DNA from: CAZNHL01 sp964572965
GTDB lineage: Bacteria; Bacteroidota; Bacteroidia; Cytophagales; UBA9547
Direction: 5' to 3'
DNA length: 28,462 nt
NCBI GenBank assembly: GCA_964572965.1
Contig: CAZNHL010000060.1
Location: 1 to 28,462 of the forward strand
The position numbers and the translations under genes were made by a program. This document shows, piece after piece, positions 15,792 through 22,723 of the stretch. The notes under the pieces were generated by a model. It ran no database searches and was not told the origin of the DNA. It saw only the letters and a list, made by a program, of their open reading frames with translations. Every line of letters begins with the position of its first letter. The first letter of the stretch is position 1.

Positions 15792-16160
15792 ATGAAATAC
15801 TTTGCATTAATACTAATCAGCTTTTTATACCTTCAACCAGCTATGGCCCAACAAGACTCTTTCGGAAAAACCATGAAAACCGAATCAGAGATAAAAGCCG
15901 AAATTATGGTAAACAAACTGAGTGAAAACGTAACACTTTCTCCTGAACAGAAAAAGGCTATTGCAGATATTCTGAGCGACTATATGGATGATGTTAAAAA
16001 ACTATATGGCCAACAAAGCAATGTAGAAACAATTGTTCAGTTAGCGCAGCAACGCGACAAAGAAGTCATGAACATTATTCCTGAAGATCAACACTTTACA
16101 GAATATAAAAGGTGTGTTGCTGAAGTTCAGCAACAAAACAGAGGGTACGGAAGACGTTAA
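15792..16160 (+). CDS. Small exported helical protein, possibly Spy/CpxP-like
   Basis: A signal peptide (MKYFALILISFLYLQPAMAQ, cleavage near residue 20) is followed by about 100 mostly helical, charged residues. The segment LSENVTLSPEQKKAIADI resembles the LTxxQ-type motifs of periplasmic Spy/CpxP proteins, which bind unfolded proteins or modulate envelope sensors. The similarity is short and I would not name the family firmly. At 122 residues the length is plausible. ATG 15792 is chosen because it begins the signal peptide; an upstream in-frame ATG at 15747 would overlap the preceding gene and bury the signal. It follows the small membrane protein gene after 13 nt and ends at a convergent terminator. 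Lying between two membrane sensor pairs, it could carry an envelope signal to them. Confidence 0.72.
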   Translation: MKYFALILISFLYLQPAMAQQDSFGKTMKTESEIKAEIMVNKLSENVTLSPEQKKAIADILSDYMDDVKKLYGQQSNVETIVQLAQQRDKEVMNIIPEDQHFTEYKRCVAEVQQQNRGYGRR

Positions 16161-16162
16161 AC

Positions 16163-16199
16163 TATAGCCATTGAAAGTGGGTCACTTTCAATGGCTATA
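16163..16199. terminator. Bidirectional terminator between convergent operons
   Basis: TATAGCCATTGAAAGTG (16163-16179) pairs perfectly with CACTTTCAATGGCTATA (16183-16199) around the 3-nt loop GGT, a 17-bp stem. The stop codon of the minus-strand pseudokinase copy 2 (16195-16197) lies inside the right arm. T-runs are poor on both sides, so it may act as an mRNA-end stabiliser as well as a terminator. Confidence 0.75.
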
Positions 16200-17136
16200 A
16201 ACTATTTATAACCAGCATCAGTTGCTCATTTTTCAACGAATAACTTATAGTAAAACCTTTCTGCTCCGGCCGTACAAACTTTTCTTCCAATTCCACTAGA
16301 AAACGGTCAGAAACATTTTTAACAGGCACATTTATCACAATTTGCTTCAACCGGTTTTCAATTGTAATAACCTGTTGTCCTTTTAACTCATTCTCAAAAT
16401 TACTTTTCCAGTTACCAACAAACTTCACTATAATATTGGGTGGCAATACCTGTCCGTCCAACTGTCCCTTAATTTGTAACTCAAGGGAAAACTCAGAGTG
16501 ATTTTGATTTACAAGAGAGAAATAGTCATTCAGAATTTCTATTTCATTCCTTAAAGCAACCTGTTCTGACTGAGAATCATAGAGGCCGTACCTTAATACA
16601 TTCGAGAGTGCTATTACCGGCTTTTGGGCATTTTCAGGAGCTACTATTGCCTGGTCTTCAATATTGCTGAGTGTATTTAATATAAAAGGGATATTTACAT
16701 TTGACTTTACCATCTGAAGCTGTGTATTTATTTTTCGTAAAAACAGTTCATGACTGATACGCTTGTTTTCAAGCCAGTAAACCCATAAGCGGCTGCCTGT
16801 ACTGATTGCGATGTAATAAAAAGAGACATAAGCCCCAATAGAAAACAAGGTCCGGGCATTCAGGTCAACATTTACATAGTAATAATCAATCAGCAGATAA
16901 TAAACGGCACGGGCACCAATCATGACTGACCACACAGCCAGAAACCACAACAAATAATATACAGGTTTATTTCTCCGTAAAAGGTGCGGAACCAGAATAA
17001 AATAATTAATATAAAAAGGGATAATCATGTAGAGCTTCCCTATGTCTTCATCAAAACCCCAGAATAAAACAATGTTAAGGGTGTTTAAAACCCAGAACAC
17101 GATGTGTAATACAATTACTTTGCGCTGATCGATCAT
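16195..17136 (-). CDS. LytS-type pseudo-histidine kinase (copy 2)
   Basis: Paralogue of the protein encoded at 13366-14330, 313 residues. It has the same four-helix membrane part (FYINYFILVP, AYVSFYYIAISTGSRL) and the same surviving dimerisation motif (VIALSNVLRYGLYDSQ, IEILNDYFSLVNQN). The H-box reads NIPFILNTLSNI, with Pro150 in place of the phospho-accepting His. The N-box equivalent is IIVKFVGNW and there is no glycine-rich ATP-lid motif, so phosphorylation or kinase activity is not expected. Because both copies lost the same residues yet keep intact frames and related sequences, the degenerate form seems to be selected. The ATG overlaps the kinase copy-2 stop by 4 nt. The stop codon lies inside a strong convergent hairpin, so this operon ends here and has no response regulator of its own. 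Confidence 0.88.
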   Translation of the reverse strand: MIDQRKVIVLHIVFWVLNTLNIVLFWGFDEDIGKLYMIIPFYINYFILVPHLLRRNKPVYYLLWFLAVWSVMIGARAVYYLLIDYYYVNVDLNARTLFSIGAYVSFYYIAISTGSRLWVYWLENKRISHELFLRKINTQLQMVKSNVNIPFILNTLSNIEDQAIVAPENAQKPVIALSNVLRYGLYDSQSEQVALRNEIEILNDYFSLVNQNHSEFSLELQIKGQLDGQVLPPNIIVKFVGNWKSNFENELKGQQVITIENRLKQIVINVPVKNVSDRFLVELEEKFVRPEQKGFTISYSLKNEQLMLVINSL

Positions 17137-18116
17137 ACCAGATTAATAGTCATGTTCAGGAAAAAAATATCATTTTGGTTTTCAATCCGGATATGATGCT
17201 TTTGAGGATACAACAACTCTAGCCTTCTCTCAATATTTTTGACCCCAATCCCTCCTACTGCATCTTTGCGTTTAGCCAGACTGATATTATTTTTTACCGA
17301 AAAATTGACGCGTTGAGCACTCACATCCAGGCCTACTTCAATACGCTGGTTCAAATCTCCATGTTTAAAGGCATTTTCTACAAACGGCAATAAAAGCATC
17401 GGTTCTATATAAATATGGTTCAGGTCTGCTGATAAATTCTGCGTAAAAACAATATCTACAGAATTTCTCATTCTATGCAGCTCTATAAAGCCTTCCAGGT
17501 ATAAAAGTTCTTTAGCAAGTAAGATCTTACCTCCTTTTTCAAAATACTGAAAATAGCGCATCAGGTCTTTCAGCTGACTAATTGCCACACTGGTTTTTGG
17601 GGAATTGTTCAATGATAAGCCATAGATATTATTGAGCGTATTAAACAAAAAATGCGGACTCATCTGTGACTGTAAGAACAGCAATTCGGTCTGTTTCAAT
17701 TCTTTTTCCAGGTCCTGCTTTTGCTGTTCACTGCCGGCCCAGCCTTCCATCATCCTGAAACCGATAGCTACCATTCCATAAAAAATACACTCATTAACCA
17801 TCGCTCCAAACTGATTGGTGTCTACAGAGTCCAACGTCAGATTCCAATTCCAAAAATCGCAGTACAAGTGAAACCCAAACAGAATAATTGACCAAAAGCC
17901 AAACAACCAATATTTCTTATCCAGGAACAAAGGAACCAATAAAAAATAATTGAGATAGAAATAGAGTGCATTGAAAAACTGCGTTCCAAACTGGATGCGA
18001 AAAAATGCCACCGCATAATCCTTATTGTAATATGGCTCCCCCCATGCCCATGTAGACATACTTGCACAAAGCAGCCAGAAAACAACATGGATAATAATTT
18101 TATTACGCCTCTTCAT
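17133..18116 (-). CDS. LytS-type sensor histidine kinase (copy 2)
   Basis: Close paralogue of the kinase at 14327-15322; long stretches are nearly identical (e.g. TELLFLQSQMSPHFLFNTLN). At 327 residues it has four membrane segments in the first 120, then the H-box with His155, the N-box FVENAFKHGD and the G-box VGGIGVKN, all intact, so it should be an active kinase. The membrane part is the most diverged region (WGEPYYNKDYAVAFFRIQFG against the other copy), suggesting a different signal feeding the same output. It is cotranscribed with pseudokinase copy 2 through an ATGA overlap; no response regulator follows. The nearest candidate partner is the LytTR regulator at 12637-13362. The conserved upstream block copy B lies 48-204 nt before its ATG. 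Confidence 0.94.
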   Translation of the reverse strand: MKRRNKIIIHVVFWLLCASMSTWAWGEPYYNKDYAVAFFRIQFGTQFFNALYFYLNYFLLVPLFLDKKYWLFGFWSIILFGFHLYCDFWNWNLTLDSVDTNQFGAMVNECIFYGMVAIGFRMMEGWAGSEQQKQDLEKELKQTELLFLQSQMSPHFLFNTLNNIYGLSLNNSPKTSVAISQLKDLMRYFQYFEKGGKILLAKELLYLEGFIELHRMRNSVDIVFTQNLSADLNHIYIEPMLLLPFVENAFKHGDLNQRIEVGLDVSAQRVNFSVKNNISLAKRKDAVGGIGVKNIERRLELLYPQKHHIRIENQNDIFFLNMTINLV

Positions 18117-18163
18117 AATGATAACTTAAAACTAAAAAAAAGATCGAGGCTTGCGTGCTATAA

Positions 18164-18320
18164 TCTATCTAAATACAATTATTAACTGCATAACCACCGT
18201 TTTTATCTGCAAACTCATTTCCCCTCTTTAGCAGACACAATAGCCGGTTCTATACCAGGAATAGCAGTTTAAATAGAATTCGTTTTTCTATTTAAACACT
18301 AAACCGTTTATTTGATTAAA
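18164..18320. promoter_or_regulatory. Conserved upstream block, copy B
   Basis: Gap-free counterpart of 15371-15527. Key words are TCTATCTAAAT (18164-18174), TTTTTATCTGCAAAC (18200-18214) and CCGTTTATTTGATTAAA (18304-18320), with exactly the same spacing as in copy A (36 and 104 nt between starts). It begins 48 nt upstream of the kinase copy-2 ATG. On its other side lies the polysaccharide deacetylase gene, which has its own -7 box outside the block. Confidence 0.6.
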
Positions 18321-18345
18321 TGAAAAATCAGTACGACTAAAAACT

Positions 18346-18353
18346 TATCTTTG
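18346..18353 (+). promoter_or_regulatory. -7 promoter box for the deacetylase/methyltransferase operon
   Basis: TATCTTTG matches TAnnTTTG exactly and lies 44 nt before the ATG at 18398. The usual -33 TTTG is not at the standard distance; the nearest TTTG (18311-18314, in the conserved block) is 31 bp upstream of the box. Confidence 0.5.
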
Positions 18354-18397
18354 CCCCCCTTCCAAGGGCTACCTATAACCAACTTTTGACTAAACAT

Positions 18398-19345
18398 ATG
18401 AAGCTTTCAAATACTATTAAGAGCACGGCATTACTCGGGTTTATAACATTAGCAGCAGGTATTTTACTTTCTTTCAAGCCGTTAGTAAAAACAAAAGTAA
18501 AACCCCGTCTATGCCTTACCTATGATGACGGAAAAATCAATGACATGCCTGGCTATACCGGACCGGAATGGAATGCAAAGTTATTAGCGAACCTTAGCAA
18601 GAATAAAGTACAGGCAATCCTTTTTGCCAAAGGTAGCGGACTGGACAATCCGAATGGAAAGAAAGTATTAGAATCATGGAGCAATGCAGAACATTATATC
18701 TGCAACCATACTTACAGTCACAACTCGTACAACAAAAGTACTTTTGAAGACTACAAAGCAGATTTTCTAAAAAACGATTCGCTGATCAGAGGTTATAAGA
18801 ACTATGTAAAAATGTTCCGTTTCCCTTACCTGAAAGAAGGTGATACCAAAGAAAAGCGTGACAATTTCAGGAATTTTCTGGCTGAACAACATTATCAGAA
18901 TGGCTATGTAACTATTGACGCATCTGACTGGGCTGTTGACGCTCGCCTTGTCAAACGTTTAAAAGCTGACCCGAATGCAGATATTGCGGCTTACAGACAA
19001 TTTTACCTCGACCATCTCTATGAAAAGGCTGTATTCTATAATGATCTTGCTGTAAAACTTACCGGCAGACAAATCAATCATTCACTGTTACTTCACCATA
19101 ATCTGGCAGCAGCTTTGTTCACAGACGATCTTATTCAGATGTTTAAAGATAAAGGTTGGGAAGTAATCAATGCATCTGAAGCATATAAAGATCCTGTCTA
19201 TAAAAACCAGCCAGACATCGTTCCCGCAGGAGAAAGTCTGATCTGGGGCATGGCAAGGGAAAAAGGCACTTACAATGATATTATCAGATACCCTGCCGAA
19301 GACAGCAAGTATGAAGAAGCCAAAATGGATCAATTGGGTCTATGA
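18398..19345 (+). CDS. Exported polysaccharide deacetylase family protein
   Basis: This NodB-type carbohydrate esterase-4 protein would remove acetyl groups from an N- or O-acetylated polysaccharide outside the cytoplasm. A hydrophobic leader (about residues 8-30, TALLGFITLAAGILLSF) acts as signal or anchor. The first catalytic motif is LTYDDG (family TFDDG, with the metal-binding Asp). The metal-binding His pair is in HTYSHNSY, and RFPYL resembles motif 3 (family RxPY/RPPY). The C-terminal half (YEKAVFYNDLAVKLTGRQIN, HSLLLHHN) fits the family, and the catalytic residues appear intact. At 315 residues the length is typical. ATG 18398 is preferred over an in-frame TTG at 18386. The stop overlaps the methyltransferase ATG (ATGA at 19342), so the two are translated together. 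Substrate unknown. Confidence 0.88.
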   Translation: MKLSNTIKSTALLGFITLAAGILLSFKPLVKTKVKPRLCLTYDDGKINDMPGYTGPEWNAKLLANLSKNKVQAILFAKGSGLDNPNGKKVLESWSNAEHYICNHTYSHNSYNKSTFEDYKADFLKNDSLIRGYKNYVKMFRFPYLKEGDTKEKRDNFRNFLAEQHYQNGYVTIDASDWAVDARLVKRLKADPNADIAAYRQFYLDHLYEKAVFYNDLAVKLTGRQINHSLLLHHNLAAALFTDDLIQMFKDKGWEVINASEAYKDPVYKNQPDIVPAGESLIWGMAREKGTYNDIIRYPAEDSKYEEAKMDQLGL

Positions 19346-20376
19346 AAACCTGTTTACTGTTTGTGTTGTTTATAACTCTACACTTTGCCTCATTGGGGCA
19401 AAGTGGAAGTACCTGCTCCGAAGAAATTCTGAATGAAAGACTGGCACCTGTACTTGGCAGTATAGAAAACTATCAGGAGAACATCAAAAAACACAAAAAC
19501 GCTATCAATAAGCTTGAAGGTCATAGAAAAACAACAGACAGCCTGCAAACCGTTGTGGAAAATTCAAGCCTGTCTGCCGACGAAAAGCAAGTTTTTAAAG
19601 AACTAATCAGTTTAGCAGTAAATAATACTCCCAATGATGTTTCTGTTAAAACAAGAACACTAGATTCCAGATACGTAATGCCATTCAATAATCTCATTCC
19701 CCTGGCATCGCTTTATGATCTCGACAAAAAATTCAACCTTGAAAATACCGCTATCATAGAATCTGAAAAATGGGCAACAGAAGTTTGTAAATTCGCTACG
19801 AATAAAAACATTGACTATTACAATGCTGAAAAAATAAAAGAAAACGATGATGTCTTTGAAAAAGAAATCAAACAATACAATCTAAAGAAAGGTGAGATAA
19901 TTGCAGATATTGGTACAGGAAGCGCCTACTTCATAAGAGCACTTTCTAAATATAGTGACAATATCACTGCCTATACCAATGAAATCAATGCTGTTATGGT
20001 CGGCAAATTGCAAACTAAACTCGCTTTGCTAGACCTCTATGACAGCAAGAATATTACTTATCTGGCGGTTTTAGGCGACACCAAATCAGCTAATTTACCA
20101 AAAGGAAAATTTGACAAGATCATTATCAGGAACACCTTTCATCATTTCTCATACCCGAATGAAATGCTGCAGGATTTAAAAATAAGCCTCAAAAAAGGAG
20201 GAAAATTGTACATTGTCGATATCATGAAAGATGAAACGACCAAGGCTCCGGCATGCCCCAACCATATTAACAAAGAAACTCAGCTTAAATACATGACAGA
20301 CAACGGATTTGTGCTGGTACGTGCAATACCACTGAACTACGACGAGTTTCAGCTTTTAGAATTCGATTATAAATAA
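19342..20376 (+). CDS. SAM-dependent methyltransferase-like protein with a signal peptide
   Basis: The N terminus is a clear signal peptide (MKTCLLFVLFITLHFASLGQ), so export is predicted. Residues about 25-185 are helical and charged and match nothing I know. Residues about 190-344 form a class I methyltransferase fold: GEIIADIGTGSAYFIRAL is motif I (family DxGxGxG, slightly altered), followed by YTNEINA, DKIIIRNTFHHFSYP and LKKGGKLYIVDI. An exported SAM-dependent enzyme is puzzling because SAM is cytoplasmic; either the domain binds something else or the protein stays on the inner face. It overlaps the deacetylase gene by 4 nt, suggesting a joint role in envelope polysaccharide modification. 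It is followed by a 13-bp palindrome. At 344 residues it is longer than a bare methyltransferase domain. Confidence 0.8.
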   Translation: MKTCLLFVLFITLHFASLGQSGSTCSEEILNERLAPVLGSIENYQENIKKHKNAINKLEGHRKTTDSLQTVVENSSLSADEKQVFKELISLAVNNTPNDVSVKTRTLDSRYVMPFNNLIPLASLYDLDKKFNLENTAIIESEKWATEVCKFATNKNIDYYNAEKIKENDDVFEKEIKQYNLKKGEIIADIGTGSAYFIRALSKYSDNITAYTNEINAVMVGKLQTKLALLDLYDSKNITYLAVLGDTKSANLPKGKFDKIIIRNTFHHFSYPNEMLQDLKISLKKGGKLYIVDIMKDETTKAPACPNHINKETQLKYMTDNGFVLVRAIPLNYDEFQLLEFDYK

Positions 20377-20416
20377 TAGTGTTTAATGAAATACGTTCAA
20401 TAGTCATTAAACACTA
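20377..20416. repeat. Perfect 13-bp inverted repeat between two genes
   Basis: TAGTGTTTAATGA (20377-20389) and TCATTAAACACTA (20404-20416) are exact reverse complements, separated by 14 nt. The repeat starts directly after the methyltransferase stop codon and ends 6 nt before the next ATG, so it fills the whole spacer. There is no T-run, so simple termination is unlikely; an operator, attenuator or processing hairpin is more plausible. TTAAACACTAAA in its right arm also occurs at 18292-18303. Confidence 0.7.
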
Positions 20417-20422
20417 AAGCTA

Positions 20423-21559
20423 ATGCGAAAAATATTCTTACTTCTTTTTACTTTATTATATTACAATTTCTCTTCAGCACAAAATTCAGCTGCTGATTCC
20501 GTCTTCAAAATTGCAGAAACTGCTTTTAACAGCCATAACTACCAGGCTTCCCAAAATCAACTAAATAAGTATATCAGCCTTTACGGATCGGACCAAAGAT
20601 CATTATATCTATTAGTACATTGTTATGGCAATTTGTTTAACCCCGACAAGCTTTATATAGACAATAATCAATATAGCTTATTGTCTTCGTTACAAAAATT
20701 TGTAAAAGCATATCTGCAGGAGACCAAACGGGATGCACCTAACGACAAACAATACAGCTCAGTAATAATGTTCAATGAAAGGCTAAAAAAATACCCTCAG
20801 GATGAAAACTCCTGGTCATTAATTATGCAGCAGAAAATTGCGCTGCAAAAACGCTTGCTGGCTTCCTTTGGCGAAAATATGGTAACTATAAAAGGTGGCA
20901 CTTTTATGATGGGTAATAACAAGTCTGAAGCAAATGAGAAGTTCAGGCACAAAGTTACATTAGATGAATATCAGATAAGTAAATATGAAGTAACTCAGGA
21001 ACAATGGGAGGCAATAATGGGTTTTAACCCAAGTCATTTTAAAGAGTCAATGCTTTGCCCGGTAGAAAATATAGATTTCTTTTCAATACAGGTTTTCATA
21101 AAAGAACTCAATCGGCTTACAGGGAAAAGTTATCGCCTGCCCACCGAAGCTGAATGGGAATATGCAGCCAGAAGTGCCGGCAAAGAAAACAATCATACGT
21201 ATAGTGGTAGTAATCAAATAGATGATGTGGCCTGGTACAATGCGAACTCAAATGGCAAGACAAATCCTGTGGGACAAAAAAAACCTAATAAACTAGGCCT
21301 GTACGACATGAGTGGTAATGTTTCAGAATGGTGTCAGGATAAATATACCAGCTATTATGCCGATGAATCTCTCGAAAACCCCGGATTATGGCCAACCGAT
21401 TACTCAAATCGTGTCATCCGAGGAGGAAACTGGTACGGTGATAATAGAACGTGTAACATCACCAAACGGTCCGACCGCAATCCTATAGACAAAAACAATT
21501 GTTTCGGGTTCCGCCTTGTTCTTTCCGAAAACAGGGTACCACCATCTCTTTACGAATAA
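20423..21559 (+). CDS. Exported FGE-sulfatase-domain protein (formylglycine-enzyme-like, probably not catalytic)
   Basis: A signal peptide (RKIFLLLFTLLYYNFSSAQ) is followed by a helical N-terminal part (about 20-145) that looks like TPR-type repeats. An FGE-sulfatase (SUMF1-like) domain runs from ENMVTIKGGTFMMGNNKSEA to the end. Family landmarks are the EVTQEQW segment, YRLPTEAEWEYAAR, GLYDMSGNVSEWCQD, RVIRGGNWYGDNRTC and CFGFRLVLSE. True formylglycine-generating enzymes need two cysteines in the RGG segment (human Cys336 and Cys341). Here only the second seems present (YGDNRTC) and the first is Gly, so oxidase activity is doubtful. Related non-catalytic members in this phylum include gliding/secretion lipoproteins such as GldJ and GldK, but no lipobox is present here. 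No sulfatase gene is nearby. At 378 residues it appears complete. Confidence 0.85.
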   Translation: MRKIFLLLFTLLYYNFSSAQNSAADSVFKIAETAFNSHNYQASQNQLNKYISLYGSDQRSLYLLVHCYGNLFNPDKLYIDNNQYSLLSSLQKFVKAYLQETKRDAPNDKQYSSVIMFNERLKKYPQDENSWSLIMQQKIALQKRLLASFGENMVTIKGGTFMMGNNKSEANEKFRHKVTLDEYQISKYEVTQEQWEAIMGFNPSHFKESMLCPVENIDFFSIQVFIKELNRLTGKSYRLPTEAEWEYAARSAGKENNHTYSGSNQIDDVAWYNANSNGKTNPVGQKKPNKLGLYDMSGNVSEWCQDKYTSYYADESLENPGLWPTDYSNRVIRGGNWYGDNRTCNITKRSDRNPIDKNNCFGFRLVLSENRVPPSLYE

Positions 21560-21582
21560 AAAAATTAATACAACCATCCGAC

Positions 21583-22200
21583 ATGTATATCTCCCCTTTT
21601 TCACAGAATAACAACATTACCGAAGTTGAAGAGTTCATTCACAACAACGGCTTTGGTATTCTGGTCAGTAACCAGAACGATAAACTACTGGCCACACATA
21701 TTCCCCTGCAACTGAATAAAAATGAAAAGGGAGAACAGGTGCTATCCGGCCATATTGCTAAAGCCAATCCTCAGTGGAAAAACTTCAGTGATGAAGGTGA
21801 AGTACTCGCTATTTTCTCCGGGCCGCAGGCTTATATTTCATCTTCCTGGTACGACCATGAAAACGTACCTACCTGGAATTATATAGCTGTACATATCTAT
21901 GGCAAAATCAGAATAATTGAAGGAGAAGCATTATTGAACTCCCTCAAAAATCTGGTAAACAAGTACGAAGCGGGTTCAGAGAAACCGGTTTCCGTAGAAG
22001 AAATGTCACCAGAAACCATGAACAGAGAAATCCGTGGCATAGTTGGATTTGAAATCAACATTAGAGAAATTCAGTCAGCCTTTAAGCTTTCACAGAACAG
22101 AGACGAAAAAAACCTGCATTTGATTATCAATGCACTGGAAGCCAAAGGAGATCCTGCTTCATTGGGCATTGCGAGAGAAATGAGAAAACTTAAAATATAA
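21583..22200 (+). CDS. PaiB-like FMN-binding protein
   Basis: The protein matches the FMN-binding negative-regulator family typified by Bacillus subtilis PaiB: MYISPFSQNNNITEVEEFIH at the start, ATHIPLQLN, the conserved SSWYDHENVPTWNYIAVHIYG core, and REIRGIVGFEINI with KLSQNRDEKN near the end. At 205 residues it is a typical split-barrel flavoprotein. Although named regulators, these proteins have no classical DNA-binding domain, so a flavoenzyme or binding role is equally likely. ATG 21583 is chosen since it begins with the conserved MY.SPF; an in-frame ATG at 21499 would overlap the preceding gene by 61 nt. The next gene encodes a GNAT acetyltransferase, as in the B. subtilis paiA-paiB pair, but the two are separated here by 77 nt with a hairpin. 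Confidence 0.9.
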   Translation: MYISPFSQNNNITEVEEFIHNNGFGILVSNQNDKLLATHIPLQLNKNEKGEQVLSGHIAKANPQWKNFSDEGEVLAIFSGPQAYISSSWYDHENVPTWNYIAVHIYGKIRIIEGEALLNSLKNLVNKYEAGSEKPVSVEEMSPETMNREIRGIVGFEINIREIQSAFKLSQNRDEKNLHLIINALEAKGDPASLGIAREMRKLKI

Positions 22201-22215
22201 CCGAAGGGCCACGAA

Positions 22216-22256
22216 AATTGCTGAAATCAGAGCTCAACTCTGAGCCTTCAGTAATT
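22216..22256. promoter_or_regulatory. Imperfect hairpin between the PaiB-like and GNAT genes
   Basis: Nested pairs are AATT/AATT (22216-22219 and 22253-22256), CTGAA/TTCAG (22221-22225 and 22247-22251) and TCAGAG/CTCTGA (22227-22232 and 22238-22243), with loop CTCAA. That gives 15 pairs with small internal mismatches. It ends 21 nt before the GNAT start codon and has no T-run, so it may be an attenuator or operator. Confidence 0.45.
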
Positions 22257-22277
22257 GAATAGTTAAAAATTAAAATC

Positions 22278-22718
22278 ATGAAAATAATCAGAGCAAACAT
22301 ACAGCATATCAGCCAAATAGCACCTCTTTTTGATGCCTACAGAATTTTCTACGGTCAGCCTTCAGACCTGGAAAAAGCCAAAAAATTCCTTACAGAACGT
22401 TTCCAAAACAACGAATCTGTCATATTTTTGGCTTTAGACACCAATGATAAAGCAGTAGGCTTCACACAACTTTATCCCTCCTTTTCTTCAGTAACGGCCG
22501 AAAGACTTTATATACTGAACGACCTCTATGTAGTTCCGGAAACAAGAGGAACTGGTATTGGCAAGGCTATTCTGGAACATGCACAGGCTTTCGCCATCAA
22601 ACAGAATATGAAAGGGCTTTCACTTTCCACCGCCAGCAACAACCCGGCCCAAAAACTTTACGAAAAGCTCGGATGGGAAAAAGACACTGAGTTTTTGCAT
22701 TACTTCTGGAAGGCTTAA
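22278..22718 (+). CDS. GNAT family N-acetyltransferase
   Basis: This is a cytoplasmic acetyl-CoA-dependent acetyltransferase. The GNAT fold is clear: MKIIRANIQHISQIAPLFDA (strand 1/helix 1), the central strand AERLYILNDLYVVPETRG, the acetyl-CoA pyrophosphate loop RGTGIGKAILEHA (motif A, R/Q-x-x-G-x-G/A), and SLSTASNNPAQKLYEKLGWE at the C terminus. At 146 residues it is a single-domain enzyme. The acceptor is unknown. Position after a PaiB-like gene recalls PaiA, a polyamine acetyltransferase of B. subtilis, but the sequence resembles general RimI/YhbS-style members and I would not transfer that function. The S41 peptidase gene starts 5 nt after its stop, indicating cotranscription. Confidence 0.92.
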   Translation: MKIIRANIQHISQIAPLFDAYRIFYGQPSDLEKAKKFLTERFQNNESVIFLALDTNDKAVGFTQLYPSFSSVTAERLYILNDLYVVPETRGTGIGKAILEHAQAFAIKQNMKGLSLSTASNNPAQKLYEKLGWEKDTEFLHYFWKA

Positions 22719-22723
22719 ATAAG

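Noticed and set aside
21499..21582. Upstream ATG for the PaiB-like protein (28 extra residues)
   Set aside because: It would overlap the FGE-like gene by 61 nt and precede the conserved MYISPF start.
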